Origin: Planctomycetia bacterium
GTDB taxonomy: Bacteria; Planctomycetota; Planctomycetia; Pirellulales; Thermoguttaceae
Reading direction: 5' to 3'
Length of the DNA stretch: 36,648 bases
Assembly: GCA_030537455.1 (NCBI GenBank)
Contig: JAUNMR010000034.1
Span: forward strand, 1 to 36,648
Below the pieces are notes generated by a model that saw only the letters and a list, made by a program, of their open reading frames with translations, searched no databases and had not been told where the DNA came from. Positions 25,720-35,052 of this stretch are shown here, piece by piece (positions within the stretch are counted from its first letter, which is position 1; each line of letters begins with the position of its first letter). The translations under genes and the position numbers were made by a program.

Positions 25720-27534
25720 TTACGCTTTGCCCTGCTGAGCCGCCGCTTCTTTACGCGCCTGCTCCTCGCGCAAAACTTCCGGAGACGCCGTATTGAAGAT
25801 CAACGCAAAGAGAATAAGAGCCGCAAGAGAAGAAATCACTAGCATACTGAAGATACGCGGCCACCCGGCGCGTGAAATATCTGCGCGACCTTCCGCGGCG
25901 ATTTTGGCAAGCGGTTCAAGGGAGGACGCCACCGCCGTTTCGGTCATTTCAACGCTTTCAAGTTTCGCCAGATTCGCCAGGTCAGAAACCTTACTGTGGA
26001 ATTTATCCAACGTCATCTGCTGAGCGATTACCAGATCTTGACCCTTCTTCGATTCCAAGTCGCCTTTCTTCGCTTCAAAAATTTCCACAGCGTGGCGCGC
26101 GTCGTAGTAAGCCTCCGCAGATTTCACAACGCCAGGAAGGTCAGGCGACTTCACTAAGATCGTCGCAAGATCCTCTTGTTCCGGATTCAATTGCGTCGCC
26201 AGCTCGATGGCAATGTTAGCGTCACGCACGGCGCGAGGCGCGGCCGTGGCGGAGTCAACGATCAACCCGACGCCGAAGCCGGTGACAATCGTCGCAAGAT
26301 AGCCGAACAGACCAGTCAGACCAGAGGACGCGGCGCCTGACTTCTTCGTCGCAATGGTAGAGGCGACACAGCCGATGAGGCATTGCGGTCCGTAAATAAA
26401 GAACCCGATCATACTCAGTAAGAGAATATTGAGCACGAGGGACGCAGAGTCAAGCTTCCAGAAAATAAAGGACGCGATACCGCAACCGAGCATATAGACG
26501 AAACACGCTTTCGCGCCGCGACCCTTAAAGACCTTGTCCATAAGGATTCCGCTGAGAATAATACCGAAGGCGCCAAAAATTTCATAACACGCAGTCGCCC
26601 AACCGGCGGACTGCAGATCCAAGCCCTTCGCTTGAGAAAGGAAGGTCGGCGCCCAATCCAAAATCGAGAATCGCACGATATAGACAAAGAAGTTCGCGAA
26701 ACACAACACCCACACGGCCCAGTTCGACAAAACGTTTTTGCGCAGATCTTCGAACCAACCGGTCTTCTCTTCCACAACTTCTTCCGCGACAGTCTCTTCC
26801 GTCTTGGATTCCGACGCTTGCTCGGTAGCGATACCGTGCTTACGATTGTAATAGACCTCTACAGGGTCAAAGCCTTCCTTTTCAGGTGAATCGCGTAGCG
26901 CCCAGAAGAGGAAGATCGCGCCGCACAAACTCAAAGTCGCGGGAACGAGGAAGCAGTATTTCCATCCAAACACGACGACAAAGGAGTTGAGAATAAAGAC
27001 CAAGCCGGCGCCAAAGGAGTGGGAAATATTCCAGGTCGCGAATTTAATACCGTGCTCATGAGGCGCAAACCAATGCATCAGGCTCTTTGCGCAAGGGGGA
27101 AATCCCATGCCCTGAACCCAACCGTTGATGATCCAGAAGGAGCCAATCACCCACGAAATTAAGGTCGCTTTATTTTCCATCGAAGGAAAGAGCGCCGATA
27201 CGAGATTGTCAGAAAAGCCGCAGAACACATTCGTCATGGCCGCGAGAAAAAGCCCAATCGACATGAAGTAGCGCGGATTAACGCGGTCGCTCCACACGCC
27301 GTTGACAAAGCGCGCCACGCCGTACAGAACGCCATGGATCGTCAGAAACAACCCCAACGTCGTCTTGGTTACGCCAATGTCTTCCAGACCCGGCATCGCC
27401 ATCGTTATACTCTTGCGCACAAAATAGAAGAAAATATAACCGATCATTGTGCCGAACAAGATTCGCCAGCGCCAATATTCGTATTCGGAATCGGTTCGGA
27501 CGCGCTTGGGCGCCGCAGACGATGTATTGGACAT
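25720..27534 (-). CDS. MFS transporter of the organophosphate:phosphate antiporter (GlpT/UhpT) type
   Basis: 604 residues from the ATG at 27534. OPA-family landmarks are clear: YFVRKSITMAMPGL (R40), ARFVNGVWSDR, GMGFPPCAKSLMHWFAPHEHG and YIVRFSILDWAPTFL (R288). The two arginines correspond to the phosphate-binding pair of GlpT, so an organophosphate such as glycerol-3-phosphate or hexose-phosphate is likely exchanged for phosphate. A soluble central loop (about 215-268) is acidic. About 125 extra polar, probably helical residues (430-555) lie between the last two membrane helices, facing the periplasm by MFS topology. GlpT-family proteins are usually about 450 residues. A HAD phosphatase gene lies immediately upstream. 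Confidence 0.88.
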   Translation of the reverse strand: MSNTSSAAPKRVRTDSEYEYWRWRILFGTMIGYIFFYFVRKSITMAMPGLEDIGVTKTTLGLFLTIHGVLYGVARFVNGVWSDRVNPRYFMSIGLFLAAMTNVFCGFSDNLVSALFPSMENKATLISWVIGSFWIINGWVQGMGFPPCAKSLMHWFAPHEHGIKFATWNISHSFGAGLVFILNSFVVVFGWKYCFLVPATLSLCGAIFLFWALRDSPEKEGFDPVEVYYNRKHGIATEQASESKTEETVAEEVVEEKTGWFEDLRKNVLSNWAVWVLCFANFFVYIVRFSILDWAPTFLSQAKGLDLQSAGWATACYEIFGAFGIILSGILMDKVFKGRGAKACFVYMLGCGIASFIFWKLDSASLVLNILLLSMIGFFIYGPQCLIGCVASTIATKKSGAASSGLTGLFGYLATIVTGFGVGLIVDSATAAPRAVRDANIAIELATQLNPEQEDLATILVKSPDLPGVVKSAEAYYDARHAVEIFEAKKGDLESKKGQDLVIAQQMTLDKFHSKVSDLANLAKLESVEMTETAVASSLEPLAKIAAEGRADISRAGWPRIFSMLVISSLAALILFALIFNTASPEVLREEQARKEAAAQQGKA

Positions 27535-27679
27535 TAGAACCAAACTTTCTCTATAAATGAATCACTTGGGCATAGCGCGCGTCTGTCGTCGCAATGAGTC
27601 TACGTTTGAGCGTCTTACAGATTACGGAGACAGCGCGCACAAGGATTTGAGTCGAGGTATACAGACCGCGTCTAAAGGA

Positions 27680-28555
27680 CTACTTAGACTTTTTCGCTTC
27701 TTCCAGCAGGTCGGCGAGAATCGAAATATTATCCAGCACCAGTTCCGGCGTTAGACCGCTCTCTTTGAGCGTTTCAATCGTCGCTTCGCCCGTGAGAACC
27801 AAGACGCCGGCAATCTGCGCACGACGAGCCATCTCCATATCGGTGTAAATACGATCGCCGACCATCATAATCTCATCGCGCTTCAAACCGTATTTATCCA
27901 TAATGCCGCCGATCATGTCCTTATCCGGCTTGCCGGGCACCGCTTCCGGCTCGCGACCGGTGACGTCCTTAATGAGCGCTTGAACCGCGCCGCAGTCGAC
28001 CAGGATCGTCTCCAAGTCGGTAGGACAGACCGTATCCGGATGAGTGGCGATGTACGGCTTACCCTGACCGACCCAGTAGGTTCCTTTACAGAGACGATCG
28101 TAGGTGAGCGTGGTATCGAAGGCCACGACGACCAGTTCCGGCTCTTCGGTCTCATTGTATTCGTCGATCATGACGTAGCCGTGATCGGTGAACTCTTCTC
28201 GCAGACTCGCCGTTCCCAGTACGTAAATCTTCTTAACGTTCGGGTAGTGTTGTTTGAGATAGAAGAAAGTCGCCGAGGCGGACGTGGTGATATTGTCCGG
28301 GGTAGCTTTCAGCCCGAGTTTGAGAATCTTTGTGAGATAATCTTTGGCGCTTTTAGACGAGTTGTTCGTCAGGAAGGTGTAGTCGACGCCCATTTTTTCG
28401 AGGCGTTCAAAGACCGACTTCGTGTACGGAAAGAGCGTGCCGCCTTTATAGATCGTACCGTCCATATCAAACGCCACGCGCTTAATCTTAGAAAGGTCGA
28501 CCGTCGGGTTGAGATAGTGAACAGGATGTTCCAGAAGTTTATATTCGTCGCTCAT
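27680..28555 (-). CDS. HAD-IIA family phosphatase (NagD-like)
   Basis: 291 residues. HAD motif I DMDGT (D30 nucleophile, D32), motif II TNNSS (63-67), motif III Lys in PGKPDKD (K209) and motif IV GDRIYTDM (D234, D239). The C2 cap between motifs II and III and the overall length place it with NagD/phosphoglycolate-phosphatase-like enzymes that hydrolyse small phosphate esters in the cytoplasm. GAGG lies about 7 bases before the ATG. The OPA transporter gene begins about 145 bases downstream in the same direction, so import followed by dephosphorylation is a sensible but unproven link. Confidence 0.93.
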   Translation of the reverse strand: MSDEYKLLEHPVHYLNPTVDLSKIKRVAFDMDGTIYKGGTLFPYTKSVFERLEKMGVDYTFLTNNSSKSAKDYLTKILKLGLKATPDNITTSASATFFYLKQHYPNVKKIYVLGTASLREEFTDHGYVMIDEYNETEEPELVVVAFDTTLTYDRLCKGTYWVGQGKPYIATHPDTVCPTDLETILVDCGAVQALIKDVTGREPEAVPGKPDKDMIGGIMDKYGLKRDEIMMVGDRIYTDMEMARRAQIAGVLVLTGEATIETLKESGLTPELVLDNISILADLLEEAKKSK

Positions 28556-28622
28556 AAAATGCCTCGTTCAAAACATAAACGCACTAGTTTCGGCGCTATT
28601 AATAAACAACGCCACCGTTATT

Positions 28623-28652
28623 ATTATAAACTCAAAAGTCGGTCGATTTCAA
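28623..28652 (-). promoter_or_regulatory. Promoter of the HAD phosphatase gene
   Basis: On the minus strand, TTGAAA (28647-28652) and a perfect TATAAT (28623-28628) are separated by 18 bases. It lies about 68 bases upstream of the start codon. Confidence 0.6.
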
Positions 28653-28777
28653 GCGCTTTGCTAGAACGCGGCTAAGAAAGAATAAACTAACGCCGCTCCA
28701 CGCATTACGGCGACTTATAGCAAGTTCTTCCACACTGACGTTTTACATCATCCCCTTATCAAAATATAAAAACACGG

Positions 28778-28783
28778 TATAAT
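28778..28783 (+). promoter_or_regulatory. -10 box upstream of ribBA
   Basis: A perfect TATAAT on the plus strand, 73 bases before the ribBA start; the -35 region is poor. I saw no FMN-riboswitch-like conserved elements in the short leader. Confidence 0.45.
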
Positions 28784-28855
28784 AAAGGGTCTAAGACGCC
28801 ACTGAAACGTCCGCGTAGACTATTGCGCGTCCATTACCAAAGTACAGGGAACCAA

Positions 28856-30073
28856 ATGTCAGATCAATTCAATACGATCGAACAAGCCATTGAAGCGTTT
28901 AAACAGGGCGAAATCGTCATTGTCATGGACGATAAAGATCGTGAAAATGAAGGCGATTTTATTTGCGCGGCGGAAAAAGTCACCCCGGAGCATGTGAACT
29001 TCATGCTCAAATACGGACGAGGTCAAACCTGCGTTCCGTTACTGCCAGACGATTGCAAGCGCTTGAATCTCACCCAAATGGTCAAAGACAATACCGCGCC
29101 GCTACAAACCGCGTTCACCGTTCCTGTCGACCACGTGAAAGCGCGCACTGGCATTACCGCGCAAGAGAAGGCCATGGCCGTGCGCGCCCTAGCGGATCCC
29201 AATAGCACAATCGCAGATTTCGTACGTCCCGGTCACCTCTTCCCCCTAGAAGCGAAAGAAGGGGGCGTTTTGCGTCGCGCCGGTCACACAGAAACCGCCG
29301 TCGACCTCGCTAGACTCGCTGGATTGCGTCCCGCCGGTCTGCTCACCGAAATCCTCGACGATACCGGCGATCGCGCCACGACCTCGGAACTCTTTGAACT
29401 GGCTCAGCGGTTTAATCTCAAGATCGTTACGGTCGCCGACCTGATTCAATATCGTCGCCATCGTGAAAAGATCGTCGAACGCGTTGCAGACGCCGACCTG
29501 CCAACCAAATATGGCGACGGTCGGATTTATGCCTATAAAGTCAAATACGAAGACCAAGAGCCGATCGCGATCGTCTACGGCGACCTGACGTCCCAAGAGG
29601 CTCCGCTGGTGCGTCTGCACTCCTCGTGCTTTACCGGCGACCTCGTCGCCTCGTTGCGCTGCGATTGTGGCGACCAACTCCACCTTGCGTTGCAAAAGAT
29701 CCAAGACAACGGCGGCGTCGGCGTTTTGGTCTATCTTCCCCAAGAGGGTCGTGGGATCGGACTGGTTGAAAAAATCAAAGCCTATGCGCTACAAGACCAA
29801 GGAATGGACACCTGTGAAGCCAATCTGGCGTTAGGACATCCGGTCGACCTGCGCGATTATGGCGTCGGTATTCAAATTCTCAAAGACCTCGGTCTGCACA
29901 AAATTCGCCTCATGACAAACAACTCCAAAAAGGTCGACGCCTTTATTTACGACGGTTTCGATCTGAGCGTTGTGGAGCAGGTGCCGATTCAAGCCCCTTG
30001 CAATATTCACAATCGTTTCTACCTGCAAACCAAGCGCGATAAAATGGGTCACAACTTAGACGACACGCTCTAA
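28856..30073 (+). CDS. ribBA: Bifunctional 3,4-dihydroxy-2-butanone-4-phosphate synthase / GTP cyclohydrolase II
   Basis: 405 residues from the ATG at 28856, supported by AGGGA five bases upstream. It supplies both starting compounds of riboflavin synthesis. The N-terminal RibB domain (1-205) has the metal/substrate motif [10 protein letters not shown] (25-34), [15 protein letters not shown] (143-157) and catalytic E165. The residue before E165 is Thr, where RibB proteins commonly have Cys. The C-terminal RibA domain (206-405) has zinc ligands C258, C269 and C271 ([14 protein letters not shown]) and EGRGIGL (297-303). No other riboflavin genes are adjacent. It is monocistronic, with a strong terminator. 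Confidence 0.96.
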   Translation: MSDQFNTIEQAIEAFKQGEIVIVMDDKDRENEGDFICAAEKVTPEHVNFMLKYGRGQTCVPLLPDDCKRLNLTQMVKDNTAPLQTAFTVPVDHVKARTGITAQEKAMAVRALADPNSTIADFVRPGHLFPLEAKEGGVLRRAGHTETAVDLARLAGLRPAGLLTEILDDTGDRATTSELFELAQRFNLKIVTVADLIQYRRHREKIVERVADADLPTKYGDGRIYAYKVKYEDQEPIAIVYGDLTSQEAPLVRLHSSCFTGDLVASLRCDCGDQLHLALQKIQDNGGVGVLVYLPQEGRGIGLVEKIKAYALQDQGMDTCEANLALGHPVDLRDYGVGIQILKDLGLHKIRLMTNNSKKVDAFIYDGFDLSVVEQVPIQAPCNIHNRFYLQTKRDKMGHNLDDTL

Positions 30074-30110
30074 ATCACTGCGGTTTATAAGTTTCGTTTA
30101 ATCTTAAACC

Positions 30111-30150
30111 AAAGAACGCAACGCACTATCCCGCGCGTTGCGTTCTTTTT
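30111..30150 (+). terminator. Terminator of ribBA
   Basis: A perfect 14-bp stem (30111-30124 with 30135-30148, AAAGAACGCAACGC against GCGTTGCGTTCTTT) is followed by TT. It lies 37 bases after the ribBA stop and between convergent genes. Confidence 0.88.
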
Positions 30151-30187
30151 ACTTCACGACAATCAGCTCGTGTAGTTCTAATGCGCC

Positions 30188-30706
30188 CTAGTTCGCTTGT
30201 GCGCAACGACGGCGCGCCAATTCCTGACGCCCCGCCTTGCCGGTCACATGCTCAATTTTAAAAGCGATACAGCGCATGCGATCGGATTTCACTGAGCCTT
30301 CGATCGCTTTTTCATAAATCTCGCGATAGTCTGCTGAAAATTTCTCGCCAATAATCCGCGCAATTCTTTTCTGCTCCTCTGGGGCGTCAATCACGCACAC
30401 GCGTCCAAAGGCAATCACGCTCAGATACGCCGAGGTCAATTTATCGGGCAAGACGTCGTCCTGTGCAATCACACAAAAGGACGCCTTGTCACAATGACGA
30501 ATCGCGTCGAGTTTATGACCGGTCGGCGCGCAATGGAAGTATATGTAACCGTCGTCATAAGCGCAACTTAGCGGAACAGCGTATGGATACCCGCTTTCAT
30601 CGTACAACGCCAAAACGCCAGACGTCGCCTTATTAAGCACGCCAAGAGTCTCCGCTTGAGACAATAACTGCTCATTACGACGCATCTTGCGAAATTCTTC
30701 TGCCAT
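30188..30706 (-). CDS. Pyridoxamine 5'-phosphate oxidase-fold flavoprotein
   Basis: 172 residues from the ATG at 30706 (MAEEFRKMRR); an in-frame upstream extension lacks support. The split-barrel PNPOx-like fold is indicated by GVLALYDESGYPYAVPLSCAYDDGYIYFHCAPTGHKLDAI, where the strand-loop pattern and HxAPxGHKxD segment are typical of NimA/FMN-binding PNPOx-like proteins. Relatives include the 5-nitroimidazole-reducing Nim proteins and general FMN-dependent reductases; substrate unassigned. It lies 59 bp downstream of the uvrA-like gene and is probably co-transcribed. Confidence 0.85.
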   Translation of the reverse strand: MAEEFRKMRRNEQLLSQAETLGVLNKATSGVLALYDESGYPYAVPLSCAYDDGYIYFHCAPTGHKLDAIRHCDKASFCVIAQDDVLPDKLTSAYLSVIAFGRVCVIDAPEEQKRIARIIGEKFSADYREIYEKAIEGSVKSDRMRCIAFKIEHVTGKAGRQELARRRCAQAN

Positions 30707-30765
30707 ACAACGTCTCTTTTCTCTTGGATTTGGTTTATACAACAGAGATCGTTAATCATCTATTC

Positions 30766-33273
30766 TCAAGACTTACGATTAACGTATTTCTTAAGGTATC
30801 TACCCGTGACGCTTGTGGTATTGGCCATAACCTGACGTGGAACGCCTTGAGCGACGATCCTTCCGCCGTGCACGCCCCCGCCAGGTCCCATATCGACGAT
30901 ATAGTCGGCGTTTTTAATCAAATCCAAATCATGCTCGATCACCACAAGGGTCGCGCCGTTCTTCACCAGCCGCTCAAAGACTCGCAGTAGCGACGTCACG
31001 TCGAGCGGATGTAACCCGATGGTCGGCTCGTCAAAGACAAAAAGGGAATCGTCCAGCCCACGATCCAAGTCGCTTGCTAATTTCAGACGTTGCGCCTCGC
31101 CACCGGAAAGACTGGGCGTCTCTTCGCCGAGGGTTAAGTAACCGATCCCTAAATCCTGTAAGATCTTCAGACGCTTAACCACCAGCGGCAGGTCGCTACA
31201 CGCCAGCAACGCCTCCTCCACGCTCATATCCATAAGTTCCGGAAGAGAATACGCCGCTCCGCCATGCTTGGGCATGCGTTTAATTAACTTTGCTTCCGGG
31301 GAATATCGTGCGCCTCCACACTCAGTGCAGGGAATCTCGACGTCCGCGAGGAATTGAACGTCGAGATTAATCTGCCCGGTACCATCGCAGACGGGACAGC
31401 GTAATTTCCCAGTGTTATAGGAGAAATCGCCCGCCTTATAACCGAGTCGCTTGGCGTCGGGAGTGCGCGCGTAGATCTTGCGCAATTCGTCATGAACGTC
31501 CGCATAGGTCGCAACGGTCGAGCGCACGTTGATTCCAATCGGCGAAGCGTCGATTAATTTAACGCGTCGGATTCCGCCAAGGTCAATCTTGGCAATATGT
31601 TCCGGCAGACGCTCGCCCTTAATCAGCGCCTCCGACGCCGGTACGAGAGACTCCAGAACCAACGTGGTCTTGCCCGAGCCGGAAACGCCCGTGACGACCG
31701 TCATGCGCCCCTTGGGAATATCGACCGATAACTCCTTGACCGTATGTAGCGGCAACGTCTCTAAATGAATCTTACCATGTTCCCACAAGGCGTCCTTAGA
31801 AAAAACTACCTCGCGTTCAATCGACGCGTTGCCCGTGAGGTAAGGGCCAATCCTGGAGTCTGGCAAGCGACATGCCTGCGACATAACGCCCTGAGTTATG
31901 ACTCGCCCGCCATTAACGCCCGCGTCCGGTCCCAACTCGATTAACCAGTCCGCCTGATTGAGAATATTGACGTCATGGTCGACCAATACAACGCTATTAC
32001 CGTCCTCCACCAGGTCGCGCATAACGCTCATAAGACCGTCTAAATTCGACGGATGTAGTCCAATCGACGGCTCGTCTAAGACATACAACGTCCCTGTGGT
32101 ACGATTGCGCACCGCGCGCGCCAACTGCATGCGCTGACGCTCGCCCGTCGATAAGGTCGACGCCGCGCGATCTAGCGATAAATACGACAATCCTAAATCG
32201 ATCAAGCGTTTAGCGCCCGCCTGAAACGATTCGTAAATACTCTCCGCCATCGGCGCGAGCGAGGTCGGAGTGAGAATAACCGCGTCGGCAAACCATTGAG
32301 TTAATTCCCCAAGAGTGAGCTGACAGACGTCGGCAAGCGACATGCCGCCAATTAACGGCGCGCGCGCCTGCTCCGACAAGCGCGTGCCATGACATTCCGG
32401 GCACACTCCTCGCCTGAGAAATTTCTCCACGCGCTTCATTCCCTTTTCGTCCTTGACTTTCGACAGCGCGTTCTCCACGGTATAAGTCGCGTTAAAATAA
32501 GTAAAATCCATCTCGCCCGAGGCGCCGTTGGTTTTATTCTGGTAAACCATGTGACGCTTCACCGGCGGACCATAGAAGACGATTTCACGCTCCTTGGGCG
32601 TAAGTTCAGCAAAGGGAACGTCGGTGCGCACGCCCAAATCACGCGCGATATCCTTCATGAGCGACCACATGAGCGTCTGCCAGGGCGCGACCGCCCCTTC
32701 GTCAATCGACAGTGATTCGTCGGGCACAAGCGTCGACTCGTCAACCGTCATGACGATCCCTACCCCGTCGCAACGTTTGCACGCGCCTTGACTATTGAAC
32801 GCTAACTCCTCCGCGCCAGGAGCAAAGAAAACAGCGCCGCACTCCGGACAGGTTAATGGACGCTCTGCCGCTACGTTAACCGACGGCTCAAGATAATGCC
32901 CGTTAGGACAGCGGTGACTGCCTAGGCGCGAGAAAAAAAGTCGAAGATGATTGAGAAGCTCTGTGCCCGTCCCAAAAGTACTGCGAATCCCCAATGGATT
33001 CGGACGCTGTCGCAACGCCAACGCCGCGGGAACATACAAGACCTCGTCGACACTGGCGCGCTCCGCATGCGTCATTCTTCTGCGCGTATAGGTCGCCAGA
33101 GACTCCAAATAGCGTCGTGAACCCTCGGAATATAACACCCCCAGCGCCAGGGACGATTTGCCAGAACCCGAGACGCCGGCAATCGCAACGATCTTGTGTA
33201 AAGGAACATTGACGTCGATATTTTTGAGATTATGGACGCGCGCTCCACGAACCTCTATTTGCTGTGGTATCAT
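30766..33273 (-). CDS. Short UvrA-like ABC ATPase (UvrA2-type, lacks UvrB-binding domain)
   Basis: 835 residues, about 100 fewer than canonical UvrA. Domain I: Walker A GVSGSGKS (33-40), signature LSTGERQRMQLA, Walker B YVLDEPSIGLHP (397-408). Domain II: Walker A GVSGSGKT (529-536), signature LSGGEAQRLKLA, FVFDEPTIGLHP. Zinc cysteines include CPECG (142-146), CPECH (291-295), and C626, C629, C649 and C652. Between RSTFGTGTELLNHLRLFFSRLG and ELAFNSQGACKRCDG the chain is too short for the UvrB-binding domain. This matches class II UvrA paralogues, linked in other bacteria to DNA-intercalating drug tolerance rather than classical excision repair. A true UvrA should lie elsewhere in the genome. 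Confidence 0.9.
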   Translation of the reverse strand: MIPQQIEVRGARVHNLKNIDVNVPLHKIVAIAGVSGSGKSSLALGVLYSEGSRRYLESLATYTRRRMTHAERASVDEVLYVPAALALRQRPNPLGIRSTFGTGTELLNHLRLFFSRLGSHRCPNGHYLEPSVNVAAERPLTCPECGAVFFAPGAEELAFNSQGACKRCDGVGIVMTVDESTLVPDESLSIDEGAVAPWQTLMWSLMKDIARDLGVRTDVPFAELTPKEREIVFYGPPVKRHMVYQNKTNGASGEMDFTYFNATYTVENALSKVKDEKGMKRVEKFLRRGVCPECHGTRLSEQARAPLIGGMSLADVCQLTLGELTQWFADAVILTPTSLAPMAESIYESFQAGAKRLIDLGLSYLSLDRAASTLSTGERQRMQLARAVRNRTTGTLYVLDEPSIGLHPSNLDGLMSVMRDLVEDGNSVVLVDHDVNILNQADWLIELGPDAGVNGGRVITQGVMSQACRLPDSRIGPYLTGNASIEREVVFSKDALWEHGKIHLETLPLHTVKELSVDIPKGRMTVVTGVSGSGKTTLVLESLVPASEALIKGERLPEHIAKIDLGGIRRVKLIDASPIGINVRSTVATYADVHDELRKIYARTPDAKRLGYKAGDFSYNTGKLRCPVCDGTGQINLDVQFLADVEIPCTECGGARYSPEAKLIKRMPKHGGAAYSLPELMDMSVEEALLACSDLPLVVKRLKILQDLGIGYLTLGEETPSLSGGEAQRLKLASDLDRGLDDSLFVFDEPTIGLHPLDVTSLLRVFERLVKNGATLVVIEHDLDLIKNADYIVDMGPGGGVHGGRIVAQGVPRQVMANTTSVTGRYLKKYVNRKS

Positions 33274-33315
33274 GTCGTTTCTACGTCAAAAAAGCAGTCG
33301 CTAGGCTAACGTGTG

Positions 33316-35052
33316 TTATTTTGCAATTTCCGTGGTTCGCGTCTCGCGTATTACCGTCACTTTAATTTCGCCCGGGAATTGTAATTGAGCCTTTAGCGCC
33401 GCGACAATATCGCGACAGGTCTTTGCCGCGCTCTCGTCGCTTGTGAGTTGTGAATTGACCAAGACGCGCATTTCACGACCTGCCTGAACTGCATAAGCCT
33501 GCTCGACATAGGGAAAACTCATCGCGATATGCTCTAATTCCTCCATACGATTGATATAGTGTTCGAGCGTTTCACGCCTGGCGCCAGGTCGGGACGCGCT
33601 ACACACGTCGGCAACAGAGACAATCGTTGTATACGGATCAGCGGCGCGCAAGTCTTCATGATGCATAAGCGCGGCTTGCACGACTTCTTTCGGTTCTCCG
33701 AATCTCTTTAATACGTTCGCGCCCAACTGCGGGTGACCGCCCTCCATTTCGTGGTCAATCGCTTTGCCAATATCATGCAGTAGCCCACAACGTCGTGCCA
33801 AACGCTCGTTGAGTCCCAACTCCGCGGCGATCATGCCTGAGATAAACGCCACTTCAATCGAATGATCAAGCACATTTTGACTATAGCTCGTACGGAAAGA
33901 CAAACGTCCCAAAAGCGCGACGATACGGTCGTTCATACCGTGCGCCTCCACCAACTGACACGCCTCCGTGCCCGCGTGACGCATATGAATTTGCAGTTCG
34001 CGTTCGGTCTGCGCGTAGATCTCTTCGATTCGCGAGGGGTGAATCCTGCCGTCGTCGATAAGTCTCTTGAGCGTTAGCTTTGCCACCTCACGCCGTATCG
34101 GGTCGAATGCGCTGACTATAATCACGCCTGGGGTGTCGTCAATAATCACGTCGACGCCGGTCACGCGCTCAAAGGCGCGAATATTACGTCCCTCACGACC
34201 GATCACGCGTCCCTTCATGTCGTCGCTGGGAATATCGACGGAACTGGTCGTCGACTCGGCGGTGTGAGACGCCGCATAGCGTTGCAACGCTTGTAGAATA
34301 TAATTACGCGCCTGGTCGTCACAGATTCTTTGTACGCTCTTTTCATGACGCAAAATCAACGCGCCCTGCTCGTCGATTAACTCGCGGTCGAGCTTCTTCA
34401 TGATACTGTCAACCGCTTGCTCGCGCGTGAGATTTGCCGTCTCATAGAGAATGCGATCTTGTCGCTCAATTTTCTCGTGCAGTTCATGCTCCAATGCGTC
34501 CTGCGCAACGATCTTTTGCTCTAGCTCACGCGCACGCGCAGCGCAATCTGTCTCCTGACGCTGTATCTGCAAAACCGCCGCGTCAAGTTGCTCTTGACGC
34601 TTGTCTAGACTTCGTTCGCGTTCTATCAGCTCTCTTTGGGTTTCTCGTTTCTGCTGTTCCAACGCCTCCTTTTGGCGCATTTGCTCTTCTTTAAGTTCTA
34701 ATTCCGCTTCACGACGATTATTAATCGCCTCCAGTTCCGCCTGACGACGTATCTGTTTCGATTCCTCTGTCGCCTGCTGGATAATTCTCGACGCGTCTTC
34801 TTCCGCACGCTGGCGACGTTGCTCGATTATCGCCTGAGATTCGCTTTGTATTTTTTCCACACGCGCCTGGGCGTCTGATACTAATTGCTCCGCGCGCTGC
34901 TGTGCGTCCGCGCAGATAATCTGGGCTTGATCGCGCGATTTCTTCTCTCGTGCACGCTCCGCTCGACGACAAAACCAATAGACCCCTGCTCCCGACGCCA
35001 ACGTCGCCAGGATAACAAGCACAATGCTTGTTAAAATATCGATTGAACCCAC
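33316..35052 (-). CDS. rny: Ribonuclease Y
   Basis: 578 residues. The start is GTG (35050-35052) with AGGAG six bases upstream. One N-terminal membrane helix (about 7-28) anchors it to the cytoplasmic membrane. A long Glu/Gln/Arg-rich coiled coil (about 30-215) follows, then a KH RNA-binding domain with GREGRN (285-290) and an HD hydrolase domain with catalytic HD at 426-427 (LLHDIGKAIDHE). RNase Y is an endoribonuclease that starts mRNA turnover. The order TM-coiled coil-KH-HD and the length are standard. The short uvrA-like gene starts 43 bases downstream. Confidence 0.96.
   Translation of the reverse strand: MGSIDILTSIVLVILATLASGAGVYWFCRRAERAREKKSRDQAQIICADAQQRAEQLVSDAQARVEKIQSESQAIIEQRRQRAEEDASRIIQQATEESKQIRRQAELEAINNRREAELELKEEQMRQKEALEQQKRETQRELIERERSLDKRQEQLDAAVLQIQRQETDCAARARELEQKIVAQDALEHELHEKIERQDRILYETANLTREQAVDSIMKKLDRELIDEQGALILRHEKSVQRICDDQARNYILQALQRYAASHTAESTTSSVDIPSDDMKGRVIGREGRNIRAFERVTGVDVIIDDTPGVIIVSAFDPIRREVAKLTLKRLIDDGRIHPSRIEEIYAQTERELQIHMRHAGTEACQLVEAHGMNDRIVALLGRLSFRTSYSQNVLDHSIEVAFISGMIAAELGLNERLARRCGLLHDIGKAIDHEMEGGHPQLGANVLKRFGEPKEVVQAALMHHEDLRAADPYTTIVSVADVCSASRPGARRETLEHYINRMEELEHIAMSFPYVEQAYAVQAGREMRVLVNSQLTSDESAAKTCRDIVAALKAQLQFPGEIKVTVIRETRTTEIAK

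Noticed and set aside
27980..28675. 231-codon open frame on the plus strand
   Set aside because: Antisense to the HAD phosphatase gene and running through its promoter; no domain or start signal.
28676..28855. FMN riboswitch before ribBA
   Set aside because: The leader is short and shows none of the conserved FMN aptamer segments.
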